Source of the DNA: Andalucia godoyi
Taxonomy: Eukaryota; Discoba; Jakobea; Jakobida; Andaluciidae
DNA length: 64,000 nucleotides
Assembly: GCA_009859145.1 (NCBI GenBank)
Contig: VRVR01000041.1
Coordinates: 62,001 to 126,000 of the forward strand
Reading direction: 5' to 3'
Numbering within the stretch: the first letter of the stretch is position 1; every line of letters begins with the position of its first letter. A model generated the notes under the pieces. It saw nothing but the letters and a program-made list of their open reading frames with translations, had not been told where the DNA came from and did not search any database. Below, in pieces: positions 1-8,702 of the stretch. Position numbers and translations under genes: made by a program.

Positions 1-1908
1 ACTGTCCGAAGGCAGGATGTGGTGGCTGCAACGGTGGTCGGTGACGTTCGGAGCCTTGTGCACGCTGTTCACTTCTATGAGAATATGCATGCGAAGTGGG
101 TCAAGGCGGTGAAGAAGGAAAAACAAAGGAAATCAAAAGGGAAGTCAATTCCAAAAGTGTGGACTTTTCATCCATTCGACAGGGAGGAGGCACGCACGGG
201 ACTCGTTGTCGCCGATGCCGGTGCCACGCATCAAGCCGCGACCAGCCGCGACCAGCAAAAATCAGTCATGGTTTCCATGGTTCCAAGACGAGAGAATGCA
301 GTCGAGTTTTGGGAATACCGCATGAAGCTAGCTGCTGAAGCGGTACGCGAAGAACAGGCCAAGGCCCGACCGACGAACCGGACCGAGTCCGCGTCAGCAT
401 CCGAATCCGATGTCGCATCTGGGCATGGGTCTGCATCCCCCAACTCCGCTGGGCGATCGAGTCCGTCCCCTTCGGCCTCAACATCAGCGCCAGTTTCAAA
501 TCCAAAAACAAAAACAAAGACAAAGAAGGAGGAAAAGGAAAAGGAAATGGAAAAGGTGGCAGAAAATCCAAAACCAAAGGCGGCATCTCGCAACTCTGGA
601 TTCATCATCCTGTCGTCCGCTTCTCTGGCCGCGACGGTCCTCGAAGCGTTCCCAAACAGCGCCGTTTCTTCTGTGCTTCCACTCTCCATGCTGGCCTCCC
701 ATGCGAAATCAAAACATGTACGAATTCACCCAGCACCGGAACCAAGCGACATCGAATGGGGGCATATGGGCATTTCCAAGCGCGAGAAGGCCCTGCGTGT
801 CTTTGGAGTGCATTTGATGCTTGTTGGGCTTCTTCTCTTCTTTTCAACACCGCTTGCAATCTTGCACACCCTGTCAGAATTATTCGGGATTTCATTTGAC
901 GGCAGCAATTCTGGAGGCTCCGTCACCGGGCTTGGAATTCTGACGTCGATCGTGTTTTCCTTTGTGCCCTCGTTGCTTCTGTACTTGATTTCCCTCATTC
1001 TGCCGTCCCTCATTTGGTTTCTGACCACTCTGGAAGGCCATCGAACTTACTCGCAGATTCAGTACAAATCGAGTCAGCGAAACTTCATGTATATAGTCCT
1101 GTCGTCTCTCGTGCTTCCGACGGTTGCCATCTCCCTCGCAGATTTCATCCAAAAGTACCAGTCCAATGGCAGCAGCTTGGAATCAACGGTCGCGAATGCA
1201 TTTCTACCCGAATCGGGACTTTTCTTTTTCTTGTACGTAATGCAGGCTGCGTTTGTGGGCTCGTCTCTGGATCTCCTCCGCCTCGGAGACGCATTCGTCT
1301 CACTCTTTGAGGACCACGAAGGCGACGAAGAAGACGCCGGAGAAGCGGGCGAACTCAAACAAAAACTGCAACGCCCAGAACAAAAGGTGGAGTTCGAATA
1401 CCCAGTCTTGGTATCCATTGTTGCCGTCTGCTTGACGTATGCGTGGTTTACCCCGCTGATTGTTCCCGTTGGCCTCTTCTACACGGCTTGCAAACACCTT
1501 GTGGATCAGTACCATATTTTGCACATCAGTCAATCGTTCGACAAGGATGCGTGGTCTCCGCTGTCCGACACGGTCTCCAAAATTGTGGATCGCAAGCGGC
1601 TGTTGCTGTGCTGCCGGTTCCTTTTGGAATCCATGGCAATCGCGCTCGTGTACCTCTTCTTGTTTTTCTCTCTTCGATCCCTGTTTCCGCAAGCTTCCAT
1701 CATCCTGCTCGGTGTGTTTTCCACCTTTGCCGTGATTCTGCTTGTCTACTCTGGAACATGGAAATGGACGGCGGATTTCGTCCCGTTTTCGTTTTCCAAG
1801 AATGAAGAAGAGCCACTGCTGCACAGGGAATGCTGTTTGGATCCTATGCTTGCAAAGACTGCGTACGATTGCCCCTATCTCATGTATGAGCTCCATGATC
1901 ACTTCTAA
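1..1908 (+). CDS. CSC1/OSCA/TMEM63-family membrane channel, 5' partial
   Basis: The reading frame is open at the left edge of the window, so the gene starts upstream. The first part, rich in Lys, Ser and Glu, contains a soluble loop. Around residues 200-255 comes the family pattern in which a segment about hiding membrane-bound residues leads into APEPSDIEWGHMGIS, matching the 'APEP.DI.W.N' signature that precedes the transmembrane core of CSC1/OSCA/TMEM63 proteins. At least seven hydrophobic segments follow (roughly residues 265-290, 300-335, 352-375, 398-420, 460-490, 535-560 and 565-590). In plants, yeast and animals these proteins are osmo- or mechanosensitive cation channels of the plasma membrane or endomembranes. 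The Lys-rich low-complexity insert near residues 155-190 looks lineage-specific. The family call is fairly secure; the channel activity is inferred from the family. Confidence 0.75.
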   Translation, partial: TVRRQDVVAATVVGDVRSLVHAVHFYENMHAKWVKAVKKEKQRKSKGKSIPKVWTFHPFDREEARTGLVVADAGATHQAATSRDQQKSVMVSMVPRRENAVEFWEYRMKLAAEAVREEQAKARPTNRTESASASESDVASGHGSASPNSAGRSSPSPSASTSAPVSNPKTKTKTKKEEKEKEMEKVAENPKPKAASRNSGFIILSSASLAATVLEAFPNSAVSSVLPLSMLASHAKSKHVRIHPAPEPSDIEWGHMGISKREKALRVFGVHLMLVGLLLFFSTPLAILHTLSELFGISFDGSNSGGSVTGLGILTSIVFSFVPSLLLYLISLILPSLIWFLTTLEGHRTYSQIQYKSSQRNFMYIVLSSLVLPTVAISLADFIQKYQSNGSSLESTVANAFLPESGLFFFLYVMQAAFVGSSLDLLRLGDAFVSLFEDHEGDEEDAGEAGELKQKLQRPEQKVEFEYPVLVSIVAVCLTYAWFTPLIVPVGLFYTACKHLVDQYHILHISQSFDKDAWSPLSDTVSKIVDRKRLLLCCRFLLESMAIALVYLFLFFSLRSLFPQASIILLGVFSTFAVILLVYSGTWKWTADFVPFSFSKNEEEPLLHRECCLDPMLAKTAYDCPYLMYELHDHF

Positions 1909-1991
1909 GCCGTACTCGTCAACAACGGCTTTTTTCTTGACGTTCAGCGGAAAGAGTATCTCCCAATTCAGTGGCGGGAAAGAGAGTGAGA

Positions 1992-1995
<4 letters not shown>

Positions 1996-2029
<34 letters not shown>
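1996..2029. repeat. (GA)n microsatellite
   Basis: A GA dinucleotide run of about 17 units lies about 90 bp after the stop codon of the channel gene, in the short convergent gap before the 3' end of the bZIP gene. It is probably untranslated sequence of one or both genes. Confidence 0.9.
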
Positions 2030-2031
<2 letters not shown>

Positions 2032-2208
2032 GGGGAATTTCTTTTGAACAATAAAAAGAAAACAAGAAACTTTTTAAAATTTAAAAATACAAATGATGAT
2101 GATAATAATAATGGTAATGTTCGCAAGCGCCGGTGAAAGAAAGGAAAAAACTGAGCAGCCAAAAAAGAAAAGAATTCGAAAAGAAGAGCAACGATACCTC
2201 CTTGCGTA

Positions 2209-3792
2209 TCACATGCCAAGTGGACGCTTGGAAGGGACAGGAGCAAAAGACGATGAATGTCGGTGTGGGTTGATTGGATTGGTCGCAACAACATGCTGGT
2301 GCTGCTGTTGTGGCTGTTGTGGCTGTTGAAATTGATGCTGCTGCTGCTGATGCTGTTGCTGCGTCGGCGGCTGCAGATCCAAGGTCTCAAGAGTTTGACC
2401 AGCCAGGACTTCACTGCCATCGAGCTGCTCGTGTCGATTCAGGATGCCAGAACCATTCGTGAACGTGATTCCAGTCTGGGACTTCAGCATTTCAATTTCT
2501 GCCCGTGCAAGTCGAAGCTGCTCTGCCAGCCGCGCATTCTCTTCAAGCAAGGACTGTGTTCTTACTTCGAGCTGCTCAACATACGCCTTCTTTCGCAGTC
2601 TGGACTGGTGTGCGGCTTCTCGGTTCTTTTGCAGTCTTCGAAATCTCTTCACCTCGCGATCTTCTTCTGCAGTCAGGCCCCGTTGCTCCAGCTTTGCCCG
2701 AGCCTCGATTTCTGCGGCTCTGTCAACTTCTTCTGCAGAGCCATGCTCGTCATCGTACTGCATATCCATCAGCGTACTCCCCGCTCCGACATTGCTCGGA
2801 TAAAGCATTCGCGGTGCTGCAAACGGCTGCTGTCGGCCGCATAACTCCAGCAATCCATTGACGCCCGATCTACCCATACCATGCGACGAAGAAACCAGTG
2901 GCAGTGGGGCTTCCGAGACACCGTTGCTGCCGATACCGATACCGATACCGTTGCCGTTGCTGATGCCGTTGGCAGTAATGATATTCTTTGGATTGCTAGT
3001 GCCAATTCCCAAACCATGCTGCTTTTCGTCAACTGGGTAAGAAGAGGGCGGAGACGGCGCCGAAGACGCGACAGCATCGCTTGCCAATCGCGCTCGCTTG
3101 GGCTTCGGATGCTCGATCGCAAGCGGAGCCGAGGTGGCTGATGATGCATCGAGGCCCGAAAGCAAGTAACTTGACGATCCGGCGAGGGGGGATGCAGACG
3201 GCGCACGCATCAGCGGGGTCGGCACATGCAACGGAGTCGATGATGACTGGTCAAACTCGGCATCTGCATCCACAGAACTCGAAACACTCTTTTTCGGTGC
3301 CTTTCCAGAATCCGTCTTTTCACTCTCGCCCTCTTTACCCGGAAGCGAAACGCCCCTGCTTGCCGCCGCCGACGACGACGACGACGATGATGATGATGAT
3401 GATGATGATGGAAGAGGCGGTGGTGGTGGTGGCGGTGGCGGCGGTTGCTGTTGAGCGAGAAAGGTGGACATGTCAACAGCTTCATCCATCCAGTTGTCGA
3501 AACCGAACCGGGAGATGCTTTCATCGTCAAACAGCGCGTCTGATTGTGGCACATCTTCCTTTTCTGCAGCTTCCCACAAGATGGACCGATAAATATCCTC
3601 GGTCGACATGTCCGGCCACTGCGGGAAAAGACCGTGACTGCCTCCATATGACCCTGACCCTGACCCCGACCCCGACCCTGATGCTGATGCTGAGGCTGAG
3701 GCTGAGGCTGAGGCTGAGGCTGAGCCAGAAGAAGAACGATAGACATCAGGCAGTGGATCAGTGGCTGTTGGATACGCCCTCGACGACGCCAT
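2209..3792 (-). CDS. bZIP transcription factor (TGA/CREB-like basic region)
   Basis: A 527-residue protein. The bZIP domain lies at about residues 365-440: the basic region reads RLQKNREAAHQSRLRKKAY, with the invariant Asn and Arg spaced N-x7-R, followed by leucines at heptad spacing (EQLE...LLEENARLAEQLR). The basic region resembles plant TGA factors and animal ATF/CREB relatives, which bind TGACG or TGACGTCA. The N-terminal half is low complexity: alternating Ser-Ala then Ser-Gly (about residues 21-47), poly-Pro (about 114-125) and poly-Ser (about 127-144). The C-terminus is Gln/His-rich. The ATG at 3792 begins MASSRAYPTATDPLPDVYRS. The frame stays open further upstream, but that stretch is antisense to the neighbouring CFAP45 gene and looks non-coding. 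A perfect TGACGTCA lies about 200 bp upstream (3993-4000). It is a nuclear DNA-binding protein by family; its targets are unknown. Confidence 0.9.
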   Translation of the reverse strand: MASSRAYPTATDPLPDVYRSSSGSASASASASASASASGSGSGSGSGSYGGSHGLFPQWPDMSTEDIYRSILWEAAEKEDVPQSDALFDDESISRFGFDNWMDEAVDMSTFLAQQQPPPPPPPPPPLPSSSSSSSSSSSSSAAASRGVSLPGKEGESEKTDSGKAPKKSVSSSVDADAEFDQSSSTPLHVPTPLMRAPSASPLAGSSSYLLSGLDASSATSAPLAIEHPKPKRARLASDAVASSAPSPPSSYPVDEKQHGLGIGTSNPKNIITANGISNGNGIGIGIGSNGVSEAPLPLVSSSHGMGRSGVNGLLELCGRQQPFAAPRMLYPSNVGAGSTLMDMQYDDEHGSAEEVDRAAEIEARAKLEQRGLTAEEDREVKRFRRLQKNREAAHQSRLRKKAYVEQLEVRTQSLLEENARLAEQLRLARAEIEMLKSQTGITFTNGSGILNRHEQLDGSEVLAGQTLETLDLQPPTQQQHQQQQHQFQQPQQPQQQHQHVVATNPINPHRHSSSFAPVPSKRPLGM

Positions 3793-3992
3793 TTCTCCTC
3801 GTCCTTTGAACTGTGAGTGGTGGCTCCTTCTGTTTATTATCACAATTGCAAGGCGGAAAACAAAGTTTGAAAACAATAAGAAGAAGAAGAAAATAATAAT
3901 AATAATAACCATCAAGGGAAAATATAATAAGGGGGAAAAAAAATCATGAAACAAAGGAGAGACACACGAATAAGCAAAAAAAGCTTTCGGGG

Positions 3993-4000
3993 TGACGTCA
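3993..4000. promoter_or_regulatory. Perfect CRE/TGA-type palindrome TGACGTCA
   Basis: The 8-bp palindrome TGACGTCA lies about 200 bp upstream of the bZIP start codon and about 50 bp beyond the CFAP45 stop codon. It is the consensus site for ATF/CREB and TGA-type bZIP dimers, the class suggested by the basic region of the adjacent gene. Use as a binding site is inference. Confidence 0.5.
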
Positions 4001-4007
4001 GCCGATC

Positions 4008-4046
4008 GACACCTGGCGACACCTGGCGACACCTGGCGACACTGGC
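4008..4046. repeat. 10-bp tandem repeat GACACCTGGC, three full units plus a partial
   Basis: Three perfect copies of GACACCTGGC are followed by a degenerate fourth. Each full copy carries CACCTG, an E-box (CAGGTG on the other strand). The array lies immediately downstream of the CFAP45 stop codon and upstream of the bZIP gene, directly after the TGACGTCA site, so it could belong to the CFAP45 3' UTR or to the bZIP upstream region. Confidence 0.9.
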
Positions 4047-4051
4047 AGCTC

Positions 4052-5485
4052 TTACAGCAGCTTGTGCTTCTCGAGGGGTTTTGAGGCGATTTCGACGGTG
4101 TACTTCTCGGGGACGCCCATTTCTCGGAGCATGGCGAGCTTTTGCGCGCGGACGCTTTCAAGCTTCGCGCGGTGTTCGTCCTCGACTCTCCTGATTCTCG
4201 AGCCTTCTTCCATGAACTCTCTTCTGGCCTTGACACGCGACTCTCTCGTCTCGTCGATCTGCGCCTTGAGATCGCGATTGTATCTCGCGAGTCGTTCTCG
4301 CTCCTCTCTATCCTTCTCAGACTGCGCACCCTCTGTCTGCTTCTCGAGTTCGCGTCGCGCAGCCCACTCTTCTCGCTGTGCGGCCGCGACTGCCGCTAAC
4401 CGCCGTTCTCGCTCCAGCATTTGCATTTCCCTTGCGCGTGCAATCTCTGCCGCTTGCCTCTGCCGCTTCTCGCTTTCTTCTTGCTCGCGCGCTCTTGCCG
4501 CTCGTTCCTTTTCTTCCTGTGCCCGACGCGCACGCAACGCATCCTTCTCCGCCGCCTTATCCTGCGCCTTCTCTTGCATCGCACGCAACCGCGCCGTCTC
4601 CCGCTCTTTCTCCTGCCGCACGCGCTCCACCTCGGCCGCACGCGCCGCTTCCCGAGCATCCTTGGCAGCCAAGTACGCGGCAATCCGCAGCTCTTCTGCC
4701 GCCTCCGTTTCTCGCGCTGCCATCTTCAGTCGCATCTGCTCGGCATTTGCAATCCCGACCTCCACCATCAACGTCCGCGCCGCCTCCTTGCGCTGGGCTG
4801 CAAGCGCCGCGTCCTCTGCCTCCATCCGCGCCACGTGCGCCAACATTGCATCCTGCTCGCGCTTCTTGCGCTCCAATTCCAGCACGCGCGCCTTCTCCCG
4901 CGCATCAATCTGCGCCCGAATGACTGCCGCGCCCGCCTGACGCTCTTCCAGTCGGCGACGCTCGCGCTCCTCATACAACCGAAGCGCCTTCAATCGCTCA
5001 AGCTCCATCGCCGTGTCTGCATACGCCGCTGCCCGACTCTCCGCCTCTGCAAGCGACTGCTTCTCTGCCAACTGCGCCTCACGAATTGTCGCACACTGTG
5101 CATACAGCACAAGCTGGTTTAGACGCTTCACCGCATCGTCATTCGCAAGCTTTGCCTCTTCTGCCGCGCCTAGCGCCCCTGCAGAGGACGACAACTCGCC
5201 GCTGTGGTTCAACGGCTGTGACTGGGATAGTTGCTGCTGCTGCTGCTGGTGTTTGAGTGCATCAATTCGACGGATGCGGGACTTGCGATCCTCCGTCGAT
5301 GATGCCGTCGTTGTCGCTCCATTGGTCGGAGACTCGGAATGTGGAGCAAGCGACCGCGACAAAGTTGGGCTCGCATGTGTGGCGGCGGTGGAAAATGAAG
5401 CGAGTTTGGAAAGCTCATCACGCGTCAGAACAACCGCGTTCACAGTTGGTGCACTCGGCGCTGGCTTGGAATACGCTCGCACCAT
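4052..5485 (-). CDS. CFAP45-like axonemal microtubule inner protein
   Basis: A 477-residue protein that is almost entirely alpha-helical and charged from about residue 95 onward, rich in Arg, Glu and Ala with no hydrophobic segment. Three family hallmarks are visible: an N-terminal region with LTRDELSKL, a Arg-rich RKSRIRRIDAL segment, and a C-terminal tail ending in LREMGVPEKYTVEI, which matches the 'GIPEKY' ending of CFAP45 (CCDC19). CFAP45 runs along the lumen of doublet microtubules in motile cilia. The length is slightly shorter than in animals (about 550). The start ATG at 5485 is preceded by an A-rich leader on the coding strand. The alternative is another trichohyalin-plectin-homology coiled coil (for example CFAP53), but the tail motif favours CFAP45. 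Confidence 0.75.
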   Translation of the reverse strand: MVRAYSKPAPSAPTVNAVVLTRDELSKLASFSTAATHASPTLSRSLAPHSESPTNGATTTASSTEDRKSRIRRIDALKHQQQQQQLSQSQPLNHSGELSSSAGALGAAEEAKLANDDAVKRLNQLVLYAQCATIREAQLAEKQSLAEAESRAAAYADTAMELERLKALRLYEERERRRLEERQAGAAVIRAQIDAREKARVLELERKKREQDAMLAHVARMEAEDAALAAQRKEAARTLMVEVGIANAEQMRLKMAARETEAAEELRIAAYLAAKDAREAARAAEVERVRQEKERETARLRAMQEKAQDKAAEKDALRARRAQEEKERAARAREQEESEKRQRQAAEIARAREMQMLERERRLAAVAAAQREEWAARRELEKQTEGAQSEKDREERERLARYNRDLKAQIDETRESRVKARREFMEEGSRIRRVEDEHRAKLESVRAQKLAMLREMGVPEKYTVEIASKPLEKHKLL

Positions 5486-5875
5486 TGTTTGTTTGATTAT
5501 TTTTTTGGTGTTGTTTTTGTTGTTTTTTTTCTTTTCTCTCCCCTTTCTGTTTTATGGCTTGCTTTTCTATCACTCACCAAATCCGGAATGTATATACCCG
5601 ACAACTGGAAAACGAACTGGAAAAGCCGAGAAGGAAAAGATGGAGAAAAGCAAAAAAGAAAAAACGGAAATAAAGGAAAGGCAAGAAACAGGATTCGAAA
5701 AGGACGAAAAGATCAGTTTGAAGACGGTTGGATGAAGTCGTAGTATCAAGTGATTCTTCACCAGTCCACTCGTGCAGCCTCAAGTTATTTTTGTTTTTCT
5801 GTTTTTGTTTACAGCAAGTAGGCTACATTTCTTATTTTTTTAAACGAGTGTCCAGCAATGAAAGCGAATGAAAGA

Positions 5876-6175
5876 TTATGACGGTTTTTGAGACTGTGCG
5901 AATTGCTGGGCGATTTTCATAGTTTCTTGCGAGACCTTGGTCATTGCATCTTTGTGGGCAGCCACGACGAGATCAGACACGATGATGGGGTCTCCTCTTT
6001 TCATGATTGCGGGGTCAATCTCGACTTTTTTAAGCTGATAAAGCCCGTTGAGCGTCACCTTGACTGCCCCTACTCCAGCCTCTCCAAGTGCCGAAATCCC
6101 ACTCAGCGCACTCTGCATCTGTCCAAGCTGCTTCAACTGCGATGCTCCAGACACAAGCGACTTCCAATCCACCAT
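5876..6175 (-). CDS. YbaB/EbfC nucleoid-associated-family protein
   Basis: A 99-residue protein matching the bacterial YbaB/EbfC DNA-binding family along most of its length. The core GAVKVTLNGLYQLKKVEID corresponds to the bacterial 'G.VKVT.NG...V.ID' strand pair, and IVSDLVVAAHKDAMTKV matches the following helix ('LEDLI.AA.NDA...'). An N-terminal helix (residues 5-30) precedes it. Bacterial members form dimers that bind DNA; plant homologues act in chloroplasts. The N-terminus MVDWKSLVSGASQL is not an obvious mitochondrial presequence, although an upstream exon cannot be excluded. The purine-rich leader (GAAGAAGAGGAGGAG) ends right at the ATG. A mitochondrial site of action, inherited from the endosymbiont, is inference. 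Confidence 0.75.
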   Translation of the reverse strand: MVDWKSLVSGASQLKQLGQMQSALSGISALGEAGVGAVKVTLNGLYQLKKVEIDPAIMKRGDPIIVSDLVVAAHKDAMTKVSQETMKIAQQFAQSQKPS

Positions 6176-6676
6176 GTTCTCCTCCTCCTCTTCTTCTTCT
6201 TCTTCTTCTTTTTTCTTTCTCTATTTTTTTTTTTTTAAATGTTTTTCCTTGAACAGCCTCGGCGTAAATATGAACACGTCTCTACACAAAATCAAAACAT
6301 GAATGCTATTTTAATGAATAATAAATAAATAAAAAGAGGAAGAAGAAGAAGAAGAAAACGAAAAGAACCCGATGTGCAGATTCAAGCGTCACAACGATAG
6401 CTGTAATAAACCGACTGTACATCGCACTTCTGCCCTGACTCTAATTATTTTTTTTTTAAAAATTGTTTTCTGACCCAACAAACACTCTTCCTCTTTCTCT
6501 TTCTCTTTTTTCAGCTTTATTTTTATGCGTCTTCTTGTTCATCGTTTTCCTGTTTTGATTTTCGTTTTGTTTGTTCTTTCTTTTGCCACTTGTCTTTTCC
6601 GCTTGTGTTGTCTGCTTTCGTTTTTTTTCTGGTGGTGGTGTTGTTGTTGTTGTTGTTTGGACTTGAACTTTGGGAA

Positions 6677-7489
6677 ATGCTTGCAGGTCGACTTTTGTCC
6701 CGGGCATTGCCGTTTGCAGCGGTTGTTCCAATGATGAGTGCGACTCTTGTAGCTTCGGATGATGCTGTTCCGGCACCGTCGTATCCGTGGGACCATTTGT
6801 CACCCTTTTCGTCGTTTGACCACTCGTCGATCCGCCGTGGACTCCAAGTCTACCGCGAGATTTGTGCGTCGTGCCACTCTCTCTCGCGTGTCGCGTACCG
6901 CAATCTTGTCGGCGTTGCAATGACGGAGGAGGAGGCAAAAGCGTTTGCTTCGTCGGTCGAGGTCCAGGACGGTCCAAACGACGCAGGCGAAATGTTCATG
7001 CGGCCCGGAAAGCTCTCCGACAAGTTTGTTGCTCCGTACCCGAACGAACAGGCTGCTCGCGCAATGAACGGAGGCTCGTATCCGCCGGATTTGTCGCTGA
7101 TTGTCAAGGCTCGTCCGCAGCATGAAGACTATCTTTTCGCACTGCTTACGGGCTACGGACATGCCTCTCCTGCTGGAGTTTCTCTGCGAGAGGGGCTCCA
7201 CTATAACCCGTATTTCGCGGGCGGAGCAATCGGAATGCCCCAGCCCTTGTATGACGGATCGATCGAGTACGAAGACGGAGTCACGCCGAACACCTTGCCG
7301 CAGCTCTCGAGAGACGTTGCAACGTTCCTTGCATGGGCGTCCGAACCGGAACACGACGAGCGCAAACTCATGGGTATCAAGTATATGGGAATCATGACCG
7401 TCGTTGCTGCAACTGCGTTCTTTTACAAGAGACACAAGTGGGCGCTGCTCAAGTCTCGTCGCATCGAATTCAGACAACCAGGAAAGTAA
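6677..7489 (+). CDS. CYC1: Cytochrome c1, respiratory complex III
   Basis: A 270-residue protein carrying electrons from the Rieske protein to cytochrome c. The haem-binding CASCH motif (Cys63, Cys66, His67) follows [18 protein letters not shown]. Further family blocks are [56 protein letters not shown] and the probable Met axial ligand near residue 186 (IGMPQP). The C-terminal anchor (about 235-255) ends in [12 protein letters not shown], as in mitochondrial homologues. The ATG at 6677 gives a basic, hydrophobic presequence ([17 protein letters not shown]), typical of mitochondrial targeting. The open frame further upstream is a T/GTT-rich leader. Because TTGCAGGTCGAC spans the start, an upstream exon spliced at that CAG is an alternative. 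Confidence 0.93.
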   Translation: MLAGRLLSRALPFAAVVPMMSATLVASDDAVPAPSYPWDHLSPFSSFDHSSIRRGLQVYREICASCHSLSRVAYRNLVGVAMTEEEAKAFASSVEVQDGPNDAGEMFMRPGKLSDKFVAPYPNEQAARAMNGGSYPPDLSLIVKARPQHEDYLFALLTGYGHASPAGVSLREGLHYNPYFAGGAIGMPQPLYDGSIEYEDGVTPNTLPQLSRDVATFLAWASEPEHDERKLMGIKYMGIMTVVAATAFFYKRHKWALLKSRRIEFRQPGK

Positions 7490-7652
7490 AAAGACCAGCA
7501 ACGTACTCTGTGTGCTAAACCAGGGAGGGCAAGTAAAAGATGTTTGAAGATGAACAATTGAGCATGATGAACTGAGCATGATGATGAATCGTCAATAGAG
7601 GATCCAAATACTGTACATTACTATCGAGGAAGAAAATAAAACGCAACCGCCA

Positions 7653-8198
7653 CTATGTGGAAGGGTTCGCCGCGCATGCGTCCTTGTATTTTTGTGCGAG
7701 GACTTTCGCGTAAGCAATCTGGTCTTTCCAGAGCTGTGCTGCATGAGCGTTGAGTGGTGAGTCGCAGTTTGGATCCGCAAGCAGCGACTGAATCGAGAGC
7801 AAGATCGTCTTGATGTTGTAGACCGCAGACCACTGGTCCTTGAGAATGTCGAGGCAGATGTTCCCGTACGAATCAACGTTGGGGTGGAAGCACGGCGTCT
7901 CGAACCGGACAGTAGGAGCAGAGTAAGGATACTGTGCAGCGAACTGCAGATGGAGCTTATACCGATGTCCAGCATACGGCGTGTCCACAGACCCTTCAAT
8001 CGTCCCAGTCCACGAAAACAAGTTGTCGCCATCCGGAAATGCGCTAATGCCAGGTGTCTTGCTCGTCATCAGCGACATGAGCTCAGACTGCAGTCGCTTC
8101 ACTGTAGACTGTGCATCGTTCTGTGCAGACGCAGACTGACCATTCGACTTTGAAGTTGTGGTTCCGGAAACGGGAAATCCAGAAGCAATATGGTTCAT
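7653..8198 (-). CDS. UBE2C: Ubiquitin-conjugating enzyme E2, UBE2C/UbcH10-like
   Basis: A 181-residue E2. The UBC fold covers about residues 35-175. It has the HPN motif in [17 protein letters not shown] with the catalytic Cys in GNIC, and the UBE2C-typical [52 protein letters not shown] and [14 protein letters not shown]. In animals and fungi this E2 primes substrates of the anaphase-promoting complex during mitosis. The N-terminal extension of about 35 residues is Ser/Ala-rich, as in family members. The ATG at 8198 ([12 protein letters not shown]) is the first plausible one; the upstream sequence is T-rich on the coding strand and low complexity. Confidence 0.92.
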   Translation of the reverse strand: MNHIASGFPVSGTTTSKSNGQSASAQNDAQSTVKRLQSELMSLMTSKTPGISAFPDGDNLFSWTGTIEGSVDTPYAGHRYKLHLQFAAQYPYSAPTVRFETPCFHPNVDSYGNICLDILKDQWSAVYNIKTILLSIQSLLADPNCDSPLNAHAAQLWKDQIAYAKVLAQKYKDACAANPST

Positions 8199-8702
8199 GC
8201 TGATCGCGCGATACTGCTCCTCCAAAACAAAAAACAAAAAAAAATTGAAGATGAACAAGAAGAACGGTGGAACAAGAACGAACGAAAAAGTAATCAAGAT
8301 GATGATGATGATCGAAAAGTCAAACAAAAAAAAAACAGAGAAGAAAAAGAAAAAGAAAAAAGAAAAAGAAAAACACTCACAGCGCAAAGAGGACGTTATG
8401 TTTTTCACAAACAGTGAATTCCCGACAACGCACTTTAAACAAGAAAAAGGCCGCATATCTCTCTCTCACGCACACACTCTCTCTCTCTCTTTTCCTTCTG
8501 CAACAACAAAAACCCTACCCGTTCTCTTTTTATTTTATTTGACAGGACGGCTTGCATCAATTGAGTCTTCAGCATGTGACTACGGTGGTGGACGAAGCGA
8601 ATGGGTGCGGCTGAATTCATTTTACCATTATTATTACTAATATTATTTGTATGTTGTTGTGTTTTTGGTTTTTCTTTGTCCGTGTGCTGTGAGCAGGGCA
8701 TC

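Noticed and set aside
3793-4329. Upstream extension of the bZIP frame
   Set aside because: The extra 179 codons overlap CFAP45 in antisense and end in poly-Ile/poly-Phe from a low-complexity leader; the ATG at 3792 is better.
4062-4940. 292-codon plus-strand open frame
   Set aside because: It is exactly antisense to the CFAP45 coiled coil. The Arg/Glu/Ala codons of that gene read as Ser/Arg/Ala on the other strand, with no domain.
8220-8600. A- and GA-rich region upstream of UBE2C as a gene
   Set aside because: Open frames here are Lys/Glu or Phe/Leu runs from simple sequence, with no protein character.
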